A model generated the notes under the pieces. It was not told where the DNA came from. It ran no database searches and was given only the letters and a program-made list of their open reading frames with translations. From positions 1,054,001-1,118,000 of the forward strand of contig NZ_UGJJ01000001.1 in assembly GCF_900451175.1 (NCBI RefSeq): a stretch of DNA of 64,000 bases. The letters are read 5' to 3'. The translations under genes were made by a program, and so were the position numbers. The DNA is from Kingella potus. GTDB lineage: Bacteria; Pseudomonadota; Gammaproteobacteria; Burkholderiales; Neisseriaceae. Every line of letters begins with the position of its first letter. Position 1 is the stretch's first letter. This document shows positions 25,250 through 32,478 of the stretch, one piece after another.

Positions 25250-25391
25250 ACAGCCCGCATGGTGCGCGGCCTTGGCGGCGTGCAATTCCGTGCAGAGCAA
25301 AGCACGGCAAATCCGCCCATACCGACGGGTTTGCGCCCGAATATACCCAAGTATGCCCGGCATACCGCTTTGAGAGGCCGTCTGAAAAAAC

Positions 25392-25715
25392 ATGACCGAC
25401 ATTATCCGCATCACGGCGCACGAGCTGGAAAACCTGCTTGCGCAACAGCCCGACACCCTGCTGTTGGACGTGCGCGAACCCGAAGAAACCGCCCTCTGCG
25501 CCCTGCCGGGAAGCGTCAGCATCCCGATGGGCGAACTGGCGGCGCGGCACAACGAGCTGCCCGACGGCTGCCCCATCGTTGTGTATTGCGCCCACGGCAT
25601 CCGCAGCCAATACTGCGCCCTTTTCCTTGCCGATGCGGGCTTTTCGCCGCTCTATAACCTCACGGGCGGCATCGACGCATGGATGCGGGACACGGGTACA
25701 GTGCCGCGCGCTTGA
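25392..25715 (+). CDS. Single-domain rhodanese (sulfurtransferase)
   Basis: 107 residues, a GlpE-sized rhodanese. Active-site loop CAHGIRS (catalytic Cys about residue 64, within VVYCAHGIRSQ), CDC25-like LLDVREPEE near residue 25 and the closing LTGGIDAWM are all present. It transfers sulfane sulfur to thiols or cyanide; the physiological partner is unknown. ATG 25392 follows an uptake sequence directly and lacks an obvious ribosome-binding site. Terminator at 25731. Confidence 0.93.
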   Translation: MTDIIRITAHELENLLAQQPDTLLLDVREPEETALCALPGSVSIPMGELAARHNELPDGCPIVVYCAHGIRSQYCALFLADAGFSPLYNLTGGIDAWMRDTGTVPRA

Positions 25716-25730
25716 AGCTGCGAACACTGC

Positions 25731-25766
25731 AGAGGCCGTCTGAAAACACTTTTTCAGACGGCCTCT
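25731..25766 (+). terminator. Uptake-sequence hairpin after the rhodanese gene
   Basis: AGAGGCCGTCTGAAAA and its complement with a 4-base loop, 15 bases after the stop. Confidence 0.75.
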
Positions 25767-25906
25767 GTGTCTGTTTTGCCCGCGCCTGTCTGATACGGCG
25801 GGCAAAAAACTGCGGTTTTGCCGCTCCTTCGCCCGAAGGGGCGGATTTTCCCGGGCATCAAAACCCATACCGGAAAAATCCGTCCGTATTGCCCGCGCAG
25901 CCTGCG

Positions 25907-25940
25907 TGCCGGTATCTTTTCTGTTTTGTTCCGCTATACA
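25907..25940 (+). repeat. Inverted-repeat end GGTATCTTTTCTGTTTTG...CGCTATA upstream of the DUF1275 gene
   Basis: This matches the right half of the element at 15757-15816 and the terminal TTGTTCCGCTATA of 29981-30009. The final TATACA (25935-25940) could serve as a -10 box for the gene at 25976. The left half is poorly conserved. Bases 25767-25906 hold nothing else I can name. Confidence 0.45.
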
Positions 25941-25975
25941 ATCGCCCTTTCTCCGACCACCCCGACCGTGCCGAC

Positions 25976-26839
25976 ATGGAACCGCCGCTGCAACCGAAAA
26001 AAAACGTCTACCGCCTCTACAAGCCCCATGCCCGGCCGTTCTGGCAGGCCGACAAACCCTATCTGCACGACTGCGGGATTACCGACGGCCGCTTCCGCGC
26101 CCTCGGCTACATCATGTCTTTTCTGGCCGGAGCCATCAACGCCGGCGGCTTCTTTGCCGTACAACGCTACACCTCGCACGTTACCGGCGCGATGTCGGGC
26201 GCGGCCGACGCACTCTTTCTCGGCGACTGGGAAGGCGCACTCGTCCCCGTTGCCGTCGTTACCGCCTTCCTGCTCGGCGCGGCGCATTCCAACTGGACGA
26301 TACTGTGGGCCAAACGCCACCGTTTCCGCAGCGGCTACGGCCTGTCCATGTGGCTCGAAAGCCTCTACCTGCTGGTGTTCGGCCTCCTCGGCGTGGCACT
26401 TTCCCACTACGGAAAAATCCTCGTTCCGCCCACCGTCCTGCTGCTCTGTTTCATCATGGGAATGCACAACACCGTGCTGACCGTCCTCTCCGGCAGCGTC
26501 ATCCGCTCCACCCACATGACCGGCACCGTAACCGATCTGGGCATCGAGCTGTCCAAAGTCCTCTACTACCGCCGCAGCGACAACCCGCGCCTGCCCGACG
26601 TAAGCGTCAACAAGCCCAAAATGCGCCTGCTGCTTACCCTGCTGGCCTCCTTTTCCTGCGGCGGCCTCGTCGGCGCATGGGGCTACCACCGCCTCGGCTA
26701 CCACTTCACCCTGCCGGTTTCCGCCCTGCTGTTCCTATTCGGCATCGGATCGGTCGGCTACGATGTCCGGCTGCGCTGGCGCATCTACTGGCGGCACAAA
26801 AAACAGCTAAGCGGCAAAGGCGGCGTAATATCAAGTTAA
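25976..26839 (+). CDS. YoaK family (DUF1275) membrane protein
   Basis: 287 residues. After a ~40-residue cytoplasmic head there are six hydrophobic helices. The family pattern LSFLAGAINAGGFFAV-like start, then YTSHVTGAMSGAADAL and FIMGMHNTVLT...RSTHMTGTVTDLGIELSK, is characteristic of DUF1275/YoaK. Function unknown; a transport role is sometimes proposed. ATG 25976 is the first start after the repeat end; no ribosome-binding site is visible. The frame is open upstream as far as 25679, but that stretch overlaps the rhodanese gene. Confidence 0.85.
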   Translation: MEPPLQPKKNVYRLYKPHARPFWQADKPYLHDCGITDGRFRALGYIMSFLAGAINAGGFFAVQRYTSHVTGAMSGAADALFLGDWEGALVPVAVVTAFLLGAAHSNWTILWAKRHRFRSGYGLSMWLESLYLLVFGLLGVALSHYGKILVPPTVLLLCFIMGMHNTVLTVLSGSVIRSTHMTGTVTDLGIELSKVLYYRRSDNPRLPDVSVNKPKMRLLLTLLASFSCGGLVGAWGYHRLGYHFTLPVSALLFLFGIGSVGYDVRLRWRIYWRHKKQLSGKGGVISS

Positions 26840-26909
26840 GGCATTCCGCAAAGCCGCCGAGTCCGCTATATTTTGCGGCTTTCCCAACACATCCGCGAAA
26901 GGATTACCC

Positions 26910-27590
26910 ATGAAACGTTCCAACACCCTCACCGCCGCCGCCGTCTCCTGCGCCCTTGCCCTCAGCGGCTGCATCACCTACGCCGACGGCACCCAGAAAG
27001 CCAGCAAAACCGCCATGTACGGACTCGGCGGCGCGGCAGCCTGCGGCATCATCGGCGCATTGAGCCACGGCAGCAAAGGCGCGCGCAACTCCGCCCTCGC
27101 CTGCGGCGCAATCGGCGCGGGCATCGGCGGCTACATGGACTACCAAGAGAAAAAACTGCGTGAAAACCTCGCCAACACCGGCGTGGACGTACAGCGCAGC
27201 GGCGACCAAATCAAACTCGTCATGCCCGAAAACGTAACCTTCCCCACCAACAGCGCCACCCTCAGCACCAATGCGCAAAACGCCCTTGCCGCCGCCGCGC
27301 AAACCCTGACCCAATACCCCGACACCACCCTCACCATCAACGGCCACACCGACAACACCGGCTCCGATGCGATTAACGATCCCCTGTCGCAACGCCGCGC
27401 CCAGTCCGTCGCCTCCTACCTGCAATCGAGGGGCGTAAACGGCAGCCGCCTGGCCATCTACGGCCACGGCTCGCGCCAGCCCGTTGCCAGCAATGCCACC
27501 GCCGAAGGCCGCGCGCAAAACCGCCGCGTCGAAATCCTGATCAATCCCGACCAGAACGCCGTCCGCGCCGCCCAGCAGCAGCTGCGTTAA
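26910..27590 (+). CDS. OmpA-family lipoprotein with glycine-zipper segment
   Basis: 226 residues. Signal peptide with lipobox LSGC (Cys21). Residues about 35-75 form a glycine-zipper segment (GLGGAAACGIIGAL, GAIGAGIGGYMDY). Residues about 105-215 form an OmpA/Pal-type peptidoglycan-binding domain with INGHTDNTGS and LSQRRAQSVASYL, carrying the diaminopimelate-contacting Asp and Arg. This is the YiaD architecture: an outer-membrane lipoprotein that holds the wall non-covalently. AAAGGA precedes the ATG at 26910. Terminator follows. Confidence 0.93.
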   Translation: MKRSNTLTAAAVSCALALSGCITYADGTQKASKTAMYGLGGAAACGIIGALSHGSKGARNSALACGAIGAGIGGYMDYQEKKLRENLANTGVDVQRSGDQIKLVMPENVTFPTNSATLSTNAQNALAAAAQTLTQYPDTTLTINGHTDNTGSDAINDPLSQRRAQSVASYLQSRGVNGSRLAIYGHGSRQPVASNATAEGRAQNRRVEILINPDQNAVRAAQQQLR

Positions 27591-27612
27591 GCCGTACGGA
27601 AGATAAAAAAGA

Positions 27613-27654
27613 GAGGCCGTCTGAAAACCTGTTTTAAGGTTTTCAGACGGCCTC
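27613..27654 (+). terminator. Uptake-sequence terminator after the OmpA-like gene
   Basis: GAGGCCGTCTGAAAACCT pairs with its complement across six bases, followed by TTG; 22 bases after the stop. Confidence 0.75.
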
Positions 27655-27659
27655 TTGCC

Positions 27660-28229
27660 GTTACGCGGCAAAGACCGCGTGCGTGGCCGAGCCGCACCCT
27701 GCCTGAACGGTAAAGGTTGTCTGAAAAAACGGATTGCAAATTTTCAGACGGCTTTTTCTGTTTATCCTGCCGAATCCCGCGTAGGGTGTGTCGCCCCGAG
27801 GCGACGCACGCGCTCCCCCGCCGCAGTAAAAGGCTGTGAAATCTCCGCAACCGCGTGCGTGGCAGAGCCACACACCCTACCTTAGAGGCCGTCTGAAAAC
27901 GGCAAACGGGATTGCGAGCAGCCGAATCCGTGTTTTAACTTCGTTGAAGCTGCGCTTTCAGACGGCCTGAACTCCCTCTCCCGCCTGCGGGGTAGGGAGC
28001 GGGTTTGCGGCGGATTTATCGGTTTCCAAACGTCCTTTCCGTTTTCCACGCCGAATCCCGTGTAGGGTGTGTCGATCAGCGACGCACGCGGTCTTTGCGG
28101 ATTGACGGTTTCGCGGATTGGTCGGAAAGCTGCCTGTGAAATAAAAAACGCGTGCGTCGCCTCAGGGCGACACACGCTATTGTTGTCAGAGGCCGTCTGA
28201 AAAGCGGAATCTGTTTTCAGACGGCCTCT
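27660..28229. repeat. Mixed REP/uptake-sequence block
   Basis: No gene. It contains shortened modules: a CGTGCGTGGC palindrome (27667-27708), a degenerate uptake pair (27713-27753, one arm TTGTCTGAA), GTAGGGTGTGTCGC palindromes at 27781 and 28062, the E palindrome at 27852, a truncated D block near 27972, and a final uptake pair at 28188-28229 that can terminate the VWA gene on the minus strand. Confidence 0.75.
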
Positions 28230-28234
28230 CTTTG

Positions 28235-29890
28235 TTACCTGCCGCTTTTTTCCGGCTGTTTTGTGCTGAGGCTTTTGGCGGTTTCCACCAGCTCGGCAAA
28301 TTCTGCCAGCAGGCCGTAGGGGTCTTTGGCGCGGGTGCCGGCGGCCATTTTGCCGATGGCGTTCCAATCCAGGCTGCCGTTGTATTCGCCGCCGCGAAGC
28401 TGTTGGGCGTAGGAGGCGGCGGCCAGGGCGAGGCGGGTGTCGGCATCGGCCTGCGCCAGGGGGATGCTGTGCGCGGCTACGGGCTGCTCGATCAGCTTGC
28501 TTTGGCTTTGGCCGGGGAGTTTGTAGCGGATTTTGACGTAGGCGTATTCGTTTTTGCCGCCTGCGGGGGAGGGGGTTTTGTTGTAGCGTGAGTCGGCCAG
28601 CCAGCCTTTTGTGCCTTGCGGGATGATTTCGTAAAGGGCGGTTACGCTGTGGCCGGAGCCGATGTCGCCTGCGTCTACTTTGTCGTTGGCGAAGTCTTCG
28701 TTGCGCAGGGTGCGGTTGGTATAGCCGACGAGGCGGTATTCTTTGACGGCGGCGGGGTTGAATTCGACTTGGATTTTGACATCTTGGGCAACGGTGGCAA
28801 GGGTGGAGCTGAGCTGGCGGTCGAGGACTTTTTGGGCTTCTTTTTCGGTGTCGATGTAGCTGTAGTTGCCGTCGCCCGCATCGGCGATTTGTTCCATCAT
28901 GGCTTCGTTGTAGTTGCCGGTGCCGTAGCCGAAGGTGCTGAGGGAAATGCCGCTTTTGCGTTTTTCGGCCACGAGGGATTTGAGGGCTTCGGTGTCGCTG
29001 ATGCCGACGTTGAAATCGCCGTCGGTGGCCAGCAGGATGCGGTTGATGCCGTTTTTGACATAGGCTTTTTCCGCCTGTTCGTAGGCTGTGCGGATGGCGC
29101 GTTCGCCCGAGGTGGAGCCGCCGGCTTCAAGGGCGTTGACGGCGCGCAGGATGGTGTCTTTGTCTTTGCCGGAGGTGGGCGGCAGGACGGTTTTTTCGCC
29201 GGCGGCATAGGTGATGAGGCTTACTTTGTCCTGCGCTCGGAGCTGCTTGGTGAGGATGCGCAGGGTTTTTTTGACGAGGGGGAGTTTGTCGGGCGCGTTC
29301 ATGCTGCCGGAAACATCGACGAGGAAGACAAGGTTGGCGGGGGGCAGGTCTTTTTTCGCCAAATCTTGCGCCTGAATGCCGATTTTGATGAGTTTGGCTC
29401 CGTTCTGCCACGGGGAATCGACGGCTTGGGTGTGGACGGCGAAGGGGCGGCCGTCTTGCGGCAGGGGGTAGGAATAGGGGAAGTAATTGACGATTTCTTC
29501 GATGCGCACGGCATCTTTGGGCGGCAGGCGGCCGTTGTTCAAAAAGCGGCGCACGTTGGCATAGCTGCCGGTGTCCACGTCAATGGAGAAGGTGGAGACG
29601 GGGTCTTGGGCAACGGCTTTGACGGGGTTTTCCGGCTGTTTCTGGTAGCGTTCGGTGTCGGCATTCGGGAGGCGGGCTTCGGCAGCGTATGCTATGGAGG
29701 GGGCGGCGGCATACAAAACGGCCCGGTTGGCAGCGGGGCGGATTTTGGCGGAGGATTGCAGGTCGAGGAGGTCTTTGGTGCCGATGTTGTGCATGGCGCG
29801 GCTGTCGGGACGGGCGGGGGTGCCGCAGGCGGCAAGGGCGGCGAGGACGGCGAGGCCCAGGGCGTTGGCGGCAAGGGTGCGGACGGTCAT
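28235..29890 (-). CDS. YfbK-type von Willebrand factor A lipoprotein
   Basis: 551 residues. Signal peptide with lipobox LAAC (MTVRTLAANALGLAVLAALAAC). Then the VWA N-terminal domain (STFSIDVDTGSYANVRRFL), a VWA domain with MIDAS motif DVSGSM, then T and D ligands (AGGSTSGERAI, LATDGDFNVG), and a C-terminal YfbK domain (YRLVGYTNRTLRNEDFANDK, YAYVKIRYKLPG). This order is typical of YfbK family proteins, exported and metal-dependent but of unknown function. ATG 29890 has AAGGA nine bases upstream; an earlier in-frame codon gives no signal peptide. A Correia-like element lies in its promoter region. Confidence 0.92.
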   Translation of the reverse strand: MTVRTLAANALGLAVLAALAACGTPARPDSRAMHNIGTKDLLDLQSSAKIRPAANRAVLYAAAPSIAYAAEARLPNADTERYQKQPENPVKAVAQDPVSTFSIDVDTGSYANVRRFLNNGRLPPKDAVRIEEIVNYFPYSYPLPQDGRPFAVHTQAVDSPWQNGAKLIKIGIQAQDLAKKDLPPANLVFLVDVSGSMNAPDKLPLVKKTLRILTKQLRAQDKVSLITYAAGEKTVLPPTSGKDKDTILRAVNALEAGGSTSGERAIRTAYEQAEKAYVKNGINRILLATDGDFNVGISDTEALKSLVAEKRKSGISLSTFGYGTGNYNEAMMEQIADAGDGNYSYIDTEKEAQKVLDRQLSSTLATVAQDVKIQVEFNPAAVKEYRLVGYTNRTLRNEDFANDKVDAGDIGSGHSVTALYEIIPQGTKGWLADSRYNKTPSPAGGKNEYAYVKIRYKLPGQSQSKLIEQPVAAHSIPLAQADADTRLALAAASYAQQLRGGEYNGSLDWNAIGKMAAGTRAKDPYGLLAEFAELVETAKSLSTKQPEKSGR

Positions 29891-29920
29891 TGCGGGATTC
29901 CTTGTTGGTTGTGAAAAGCG

Positions 29921-30009
29921 GATATGGTAGGACAAAATAAAAAAGATGCAAGGCCGCAGAGGGTTCGGGCAGTATGGTAAGGCCGCAGTTTTGATCTTGT
30001 TCCGCTATA
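29921..30009. repeat. Correia-like element upstream of the VWA gene
   Basis: About 89 bp, with right end TTGTTCCGCTATA (TATAGCGGAACAA on the minus strand) and a partly complementary left end containing GGACAAAATAAAAAAGATGC. Two copies of GGCCGCAG lie inside. On the minus strand TTGCAT, 16 bases and TACCAT lie in the left part and could serve as a promoter for the VWA gene. Confidence 0.5.
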
Positions 30010-30025
30010 AAACGGCGTGGAAAAC

Positions 30026-30286
30026 GGAAAAGGCCGTCTGAAAAAGTTTTCAGACGGCCTTTTCCGTTTGTCTTGCCGAATCCTGCGTAGCGTGTGCCGC
30101 GCAGCGAAGCAAGCGGATTTTTGGCTTCACGGATTGGTCGGAAAGGTTGCCTGTAAAACAAAGAACGCGTGCGTGGCTTACGCCACACACCCTACACAAA
30201 TCCTGCGCAGGGTGTGTCTCCTCAGGCGGCGCACGCGTTCCATACATCAGGGCCGAGGCCGTCTGAAAAGGTTTTCAGACGGCCTC
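30026..30286. repeat. Uptake-sequence/REP block downstream of the XRE locus
   Basis: A perfect palindromic uptake pair extended to 18 bp at 30026-30067, REP-like palindromes at 30083-30245, and a second uptake pair at 30255-30286 directly after the coiled-coil ORF, probably its terminator on the minus strand. Confidence 0.75.
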
Positions 30287-30294
30287 TTTATTGT

Positions 30295-30438
30295 TCAGCC
30301 CTGCTTTTGCAGGAGTGCGTTCAGGGCTTTGAGGGCGGCGGTTTCGCTGTCTTTCTGCGCCAGCAGCTGATCTTTGGCGGCCAGCATTTCCTGCGCGTGT
30401 TGCAGGGAGAGCTTCAGCTTCTCGATTTCCGCCGTCAT
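30295..30438 (-). CDS. Short coiled-coil ORF overlapping the XRE regulator gene
   Basis: 47 residues, MTAEIEKLKLSLQHAQEML onward, strongly heptad-patterned (Leu/Ala/Glu/Lys) and clearly protein-like. Its ATG overlaps the stop of the regulator gene as ATGA (30435-30438), so it may be a coupled small protein. Alternatively it is the C-terminal coiled coil of the regulator itself, separated by a one-base frameshift; my recollection is that some neisserial XRE proteins carry such a tail, but I cannot check that here. Confidence 0.55.
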   Translation of the reverse strand: MTAEIEKLKLSLQHAQEMLAAKDQLLAQKDSETAALKALNALLQKQG

Positions 30439-30704
30439 GCTTTCCGCATTGGCGAGTAGTTGGTGTGGTTGCCGCTGTTTGTCCCGATTAGCAGCACCAT
30501 GCCCCGGTCTTCCCGTGTAACCAGTTCCGCCACGTCGATTTTGAAGATGGCCGCCAGCTTTTCCAGCTTGGCCAGATCCAGTTTGCTTTCGTCCCGTTCC
30601 AGCCGCGAATAGCTGCTTTTGGAAATGTTCATCCGCTCGGCCATCTCTTCCTGCGACCAGTTGTTCAGCTCGCGCAGGGCGCGGATTTTGTCGTTGACGG
30701 CCAT
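30435..30704 (-). CDS. XRE-family helix-turn-helix transcriptional regulator
   Basis: 89 residues. HTH_3 fold at residues about 5-60: IRALRELNNWSQEEMAERMN, then ISKSSYSRLERDESKLDL and LAAIFKIDVAELV. The start is ATG 30704 (MAVNDK) with AAGGAGG six bases upstream; the frame opens earlier without a better site. The protein may be shortened: the next frame encodes a coiled coil (see the ORF at 30295-30438). It is transcribed away from a secreted protein gene; an inverted repeat in the shared region could be its operator. Confidence 0.88.
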   Translation of the reverse strand: MAVNDKIRALRELNNWSQEEMAERMNISKSSYSRLERDESKLDLAKLEKLAAIFKIDVAELVTREDRGMVLLIGTNSGNHTNYSPMRKA

Positions 30705-30758
30705 TTTTCCTCCTTGTTGCACGGCGCGGGACTGTTGTTCGGAATTCGGTTGGAAAAA

Positions 30759-30781
30759 CCGTTTTTTGAAATTGAAAACGG
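30759..30781. promoter_or_regulatory. Inverted repeat, candidate operator of the XRE regulator
   Basis: CCGTTTT and AAAACGG arms around a nine-base spacer, in the 5' leader between the XRE gene and the secreted protein gene. It sits just downstream of the proposed XRE promoter, where binding would repress. Confidence 0.45.
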
Positions 30782-30793
30782 AATTTGCCGCAG

Positions 30794-30822
30794 ATAGTAT
30801 TCCGCTTTCGTTTTCTTAGCAA
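30794..30822 (-). promoter_or_regulatory. Possible promoter of the XRE gene
   Basis: On the minus strand TTGCTA (30817-30822), 17 bases, TACTAT (30794-30799). Four of six bases match the consensus in each box. The surrounding 120 bases are AT-rich compared with the window. Confidence 0.5.
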
Positions 30823-30858
30823 ATACCTTGCTTTTATTTACATTTACGGAGGCAGACA

Positions 30859-31488
30859 ATGAATCTGAAACAATGCGCCGCCGTGCTGGCGGCCGCCGCG
30901 CTCATGGCGGCAAACGCTGCGCAGGCAGCACCGACGGTGGGGGAGAAAAAACAGGCGGCAATGGCGGCGGTGAAAGCGGCGAAAAGGCAAGCCTGCGATG
31001 CCGGATTTGAAAAAATCATGGTGCAGTCAGAATCGCCGCAGCCGGTGTATCTGGTGCTGTGGTATACGGAATCCCCCAGTTATGACAAAGATCCCGATAC
31101 CGGAGAAACCAGATGTTCGGGCGGTTCGGGATCGAGTTATTTCGGTCTGGCCAGAGTGGTGCAGACGGGCGGCCGCTTTACCGTTACCGACACAGACCTG
31201 TTTGACAAAATGCCCAAGGCGAACGGATTTAGTCCGTACCAAACTGTTGCAGACCAGCCCAAGGCATTGAACAACCGCTTCATCCAATCCATACAAGTTA
31301 TCGGCGGCAACCGCATCAGGGTGGTAGCGGACAAACACGCTCCCGAGCGGGAAAATGATTTTCAGGGTAACAATTTTCCCACCCGCCGCTGGCAGCATGA
31401 AATCAGCGTGCCCGATATGAGGGTGCTGGATGCGAAGCTGGTGTGCAAGCTGGAATACGGCGACAGAGGTACCGTTTGCAAAAGATAG
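30859..31488 (+). CDS. Secreted protein of unknown function
   Basis: 209 residues, not recognised. A classical signal peptide ends at ANAAQA-A (residues 1-23), so the product is probably periplasmic. The mature protein has four cysteines (CDAGF, TRCSGG, LVCKLE, TVCKR), consistent with two disulfides. GGAGG lies eight bases before ATG 30859. Divergent from the XRE gene and followed by an SH3 lipoprotein gene; the uptake-sequence hairpin at 31498 separates the two. Confidence 0.8.
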   Translation: MNLKQCAAVLAAAALMAANAAQAAPTVGEKKQAAMAAVKAAKRQACDAGFEKIMVQSESPQPVYLVLWYTESPSYDKDPDTGETRCSGGSGSSYFGLARVVQTGGRFTVTDTDLFDKMPKANGFSPYQTVADQPKALNNRFIQSIQVIGGNRIRVVADKHAPERENDFQGNNFPTRRWQHEISVPDMRVLDAKLVCKLEYGDRGTVCKR

Positions 31489-31497
31489 CCCTTTGGG

Positions 31498-31539
31498 GCC
31501 GTTTGAAAAGCCTGCGTATCCGTTTTCAGACGGCCTCTT
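31498..31539 (+). terminator. Imperfect uptake-sequence hairpin
   Basis: GGCCGTTTGAAAA (one mismatch to the uptake core) pairs with TTTTCAGACGGCC, followed by TCTTT. It lies after the secreted protein gene. Confidence 0.6.
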
Positions 31540-31573
31540 TACCAATCCAAACACATTAAAAAGCGAGTTAACC

Positions 31574-32221
31574 ATGAAAAACAACACATTGATTTCCCTT
31601 GCCGCCGCCTTGCTGCTGCTGGCGGGCTGCCCTTTGCAGAAAGGCGAAGACGAAACGAAAAAGGAGCTGGCCGCGCTGAAAGAGCAGCTGGCGCAGCAGC
31701 AGAAGCAGGAGGCCGAACGCGCCGAAAAGGCCAAGCAGGAAGAGCAGGCCGTCAAACAGCAGCAGCGCGAGGACGAAATCTACCGACGCGCACAGGAGGA
31801 TATGGAGCTGCGGCGGGCGTTTGAAGAGGAAGAAGAGAAGCTGGCGAAGGAAGAGCAGGCCAAGCGGGAAGCGGAAAAAGCCAAGCAGGAGGCGGCTAAG
31901 AAAAAAAGCATCGAGAAGCTGACGCGCTATCAGGCGGTGGTGATCAGCGAATCGGGCTACGGCGCATTAAACCTGCGCGGCTCGCCTTCGACGCAGTCGG
32001 TGGTGGTTACCGAATTGCAGGACGGCACGGAGGTGCAGGTTATCGCCGAAACCGATGTCTGCCACAAAATCCGCTCGCACTACGGCTGCTGGGTAAAAGT
32101 GAAAACCCGCGAAGGCCTGACGGGCTATCTGATGAACGCCTATCTGCAAAAAACCAACGCGGCGGGATTCAGCCGCAGGCCGGAGAAAACGGCACCTGAA
32201 GAGGAACCCGTCGAGTTTTGA
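31574..32221 (+). CDS. Lipoprotein with coiled coil and SH3 domain
   Basis: 215 residues. Lipobox LLAGC (Cys19). Residues about 25-115 are a long charged coiled coil (KELAALKEQLAQQQKQEAER; EEEEKLAKEEQAKREAEKAK). Residues about 120-195 form a bacterial SH3 domain (SGYGALNLRGSPS, GTEVQVIAETD, GYLMNAYL) with a Cys pair. SH3 domains of this type often bind cell wall peptides. The C-terminus is acidic (EEEPVEF). ATG 31574 gives the signal peptide. Confidence 0.85.
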   Translation: MKNNTLISLAAALLLLAGCPLQKGEDETKKELAALKEQLAQQQKQEAERAEKAKQEEQAVKQQQREDEIYRRAQEDMELRRAFEEEEEKLAKEEQAKREAEKAKQEAAKKKSIEKLTRYQAVVISESGYGALNLRGSPSTQSVVVTELQDGTEVQVIAETDVCHKIRSHYGCWVKVKTREGLTGYLMNAYLQKTNAAGFSRRPEKTAPEEEPVEF

Positions 32222-32240
32222 CCGCCCGCGCGGTATGCGG

Positions 32241-32287
32241 CAGAGGCCGTCTGAAAAGCGTAAAAAACGGCTTTCAGACGGCCTCTG
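32241..32287 (+). terminator. Uptake-sequence terminator after the SH3 lipoprotein gene
   Basis: CAGAGGCCGTCTGAAAAGC pairs with its complement; the stem can extend to GCGGCAGAGG/CCTCTGCCG. Confidence 0.75.
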
Positions 32288-32339
32288 CCGTTTTCCAGCC
32301 GTTGTGCAAACTGTTGCTGCAACATCCCAAACCGCAAGC

Positions 32340-32464
32340 GTGGCCGCATCTCATACCCTGCTTAACAATCCCGCGTAGGGCGTGTCGCATCAGGCGACGC
32401 ACGCGTTCCATACATCAAGGAAGAGGCCGTCTGAAAACATATCCTGTGTTTTCAGACGGCCTCT
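32340..32464. repeat. REP palindrome and uptake pair between convergent genes
   Basis: A GTAGGGCGTGTCGC palindrome (32375-32408) and an uptake pair (32422-32464) that can terminate cysS on the minus strand. Confidence 0.7.
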
Positions 32465-32478
32465 GTCGGTGTACGGGC

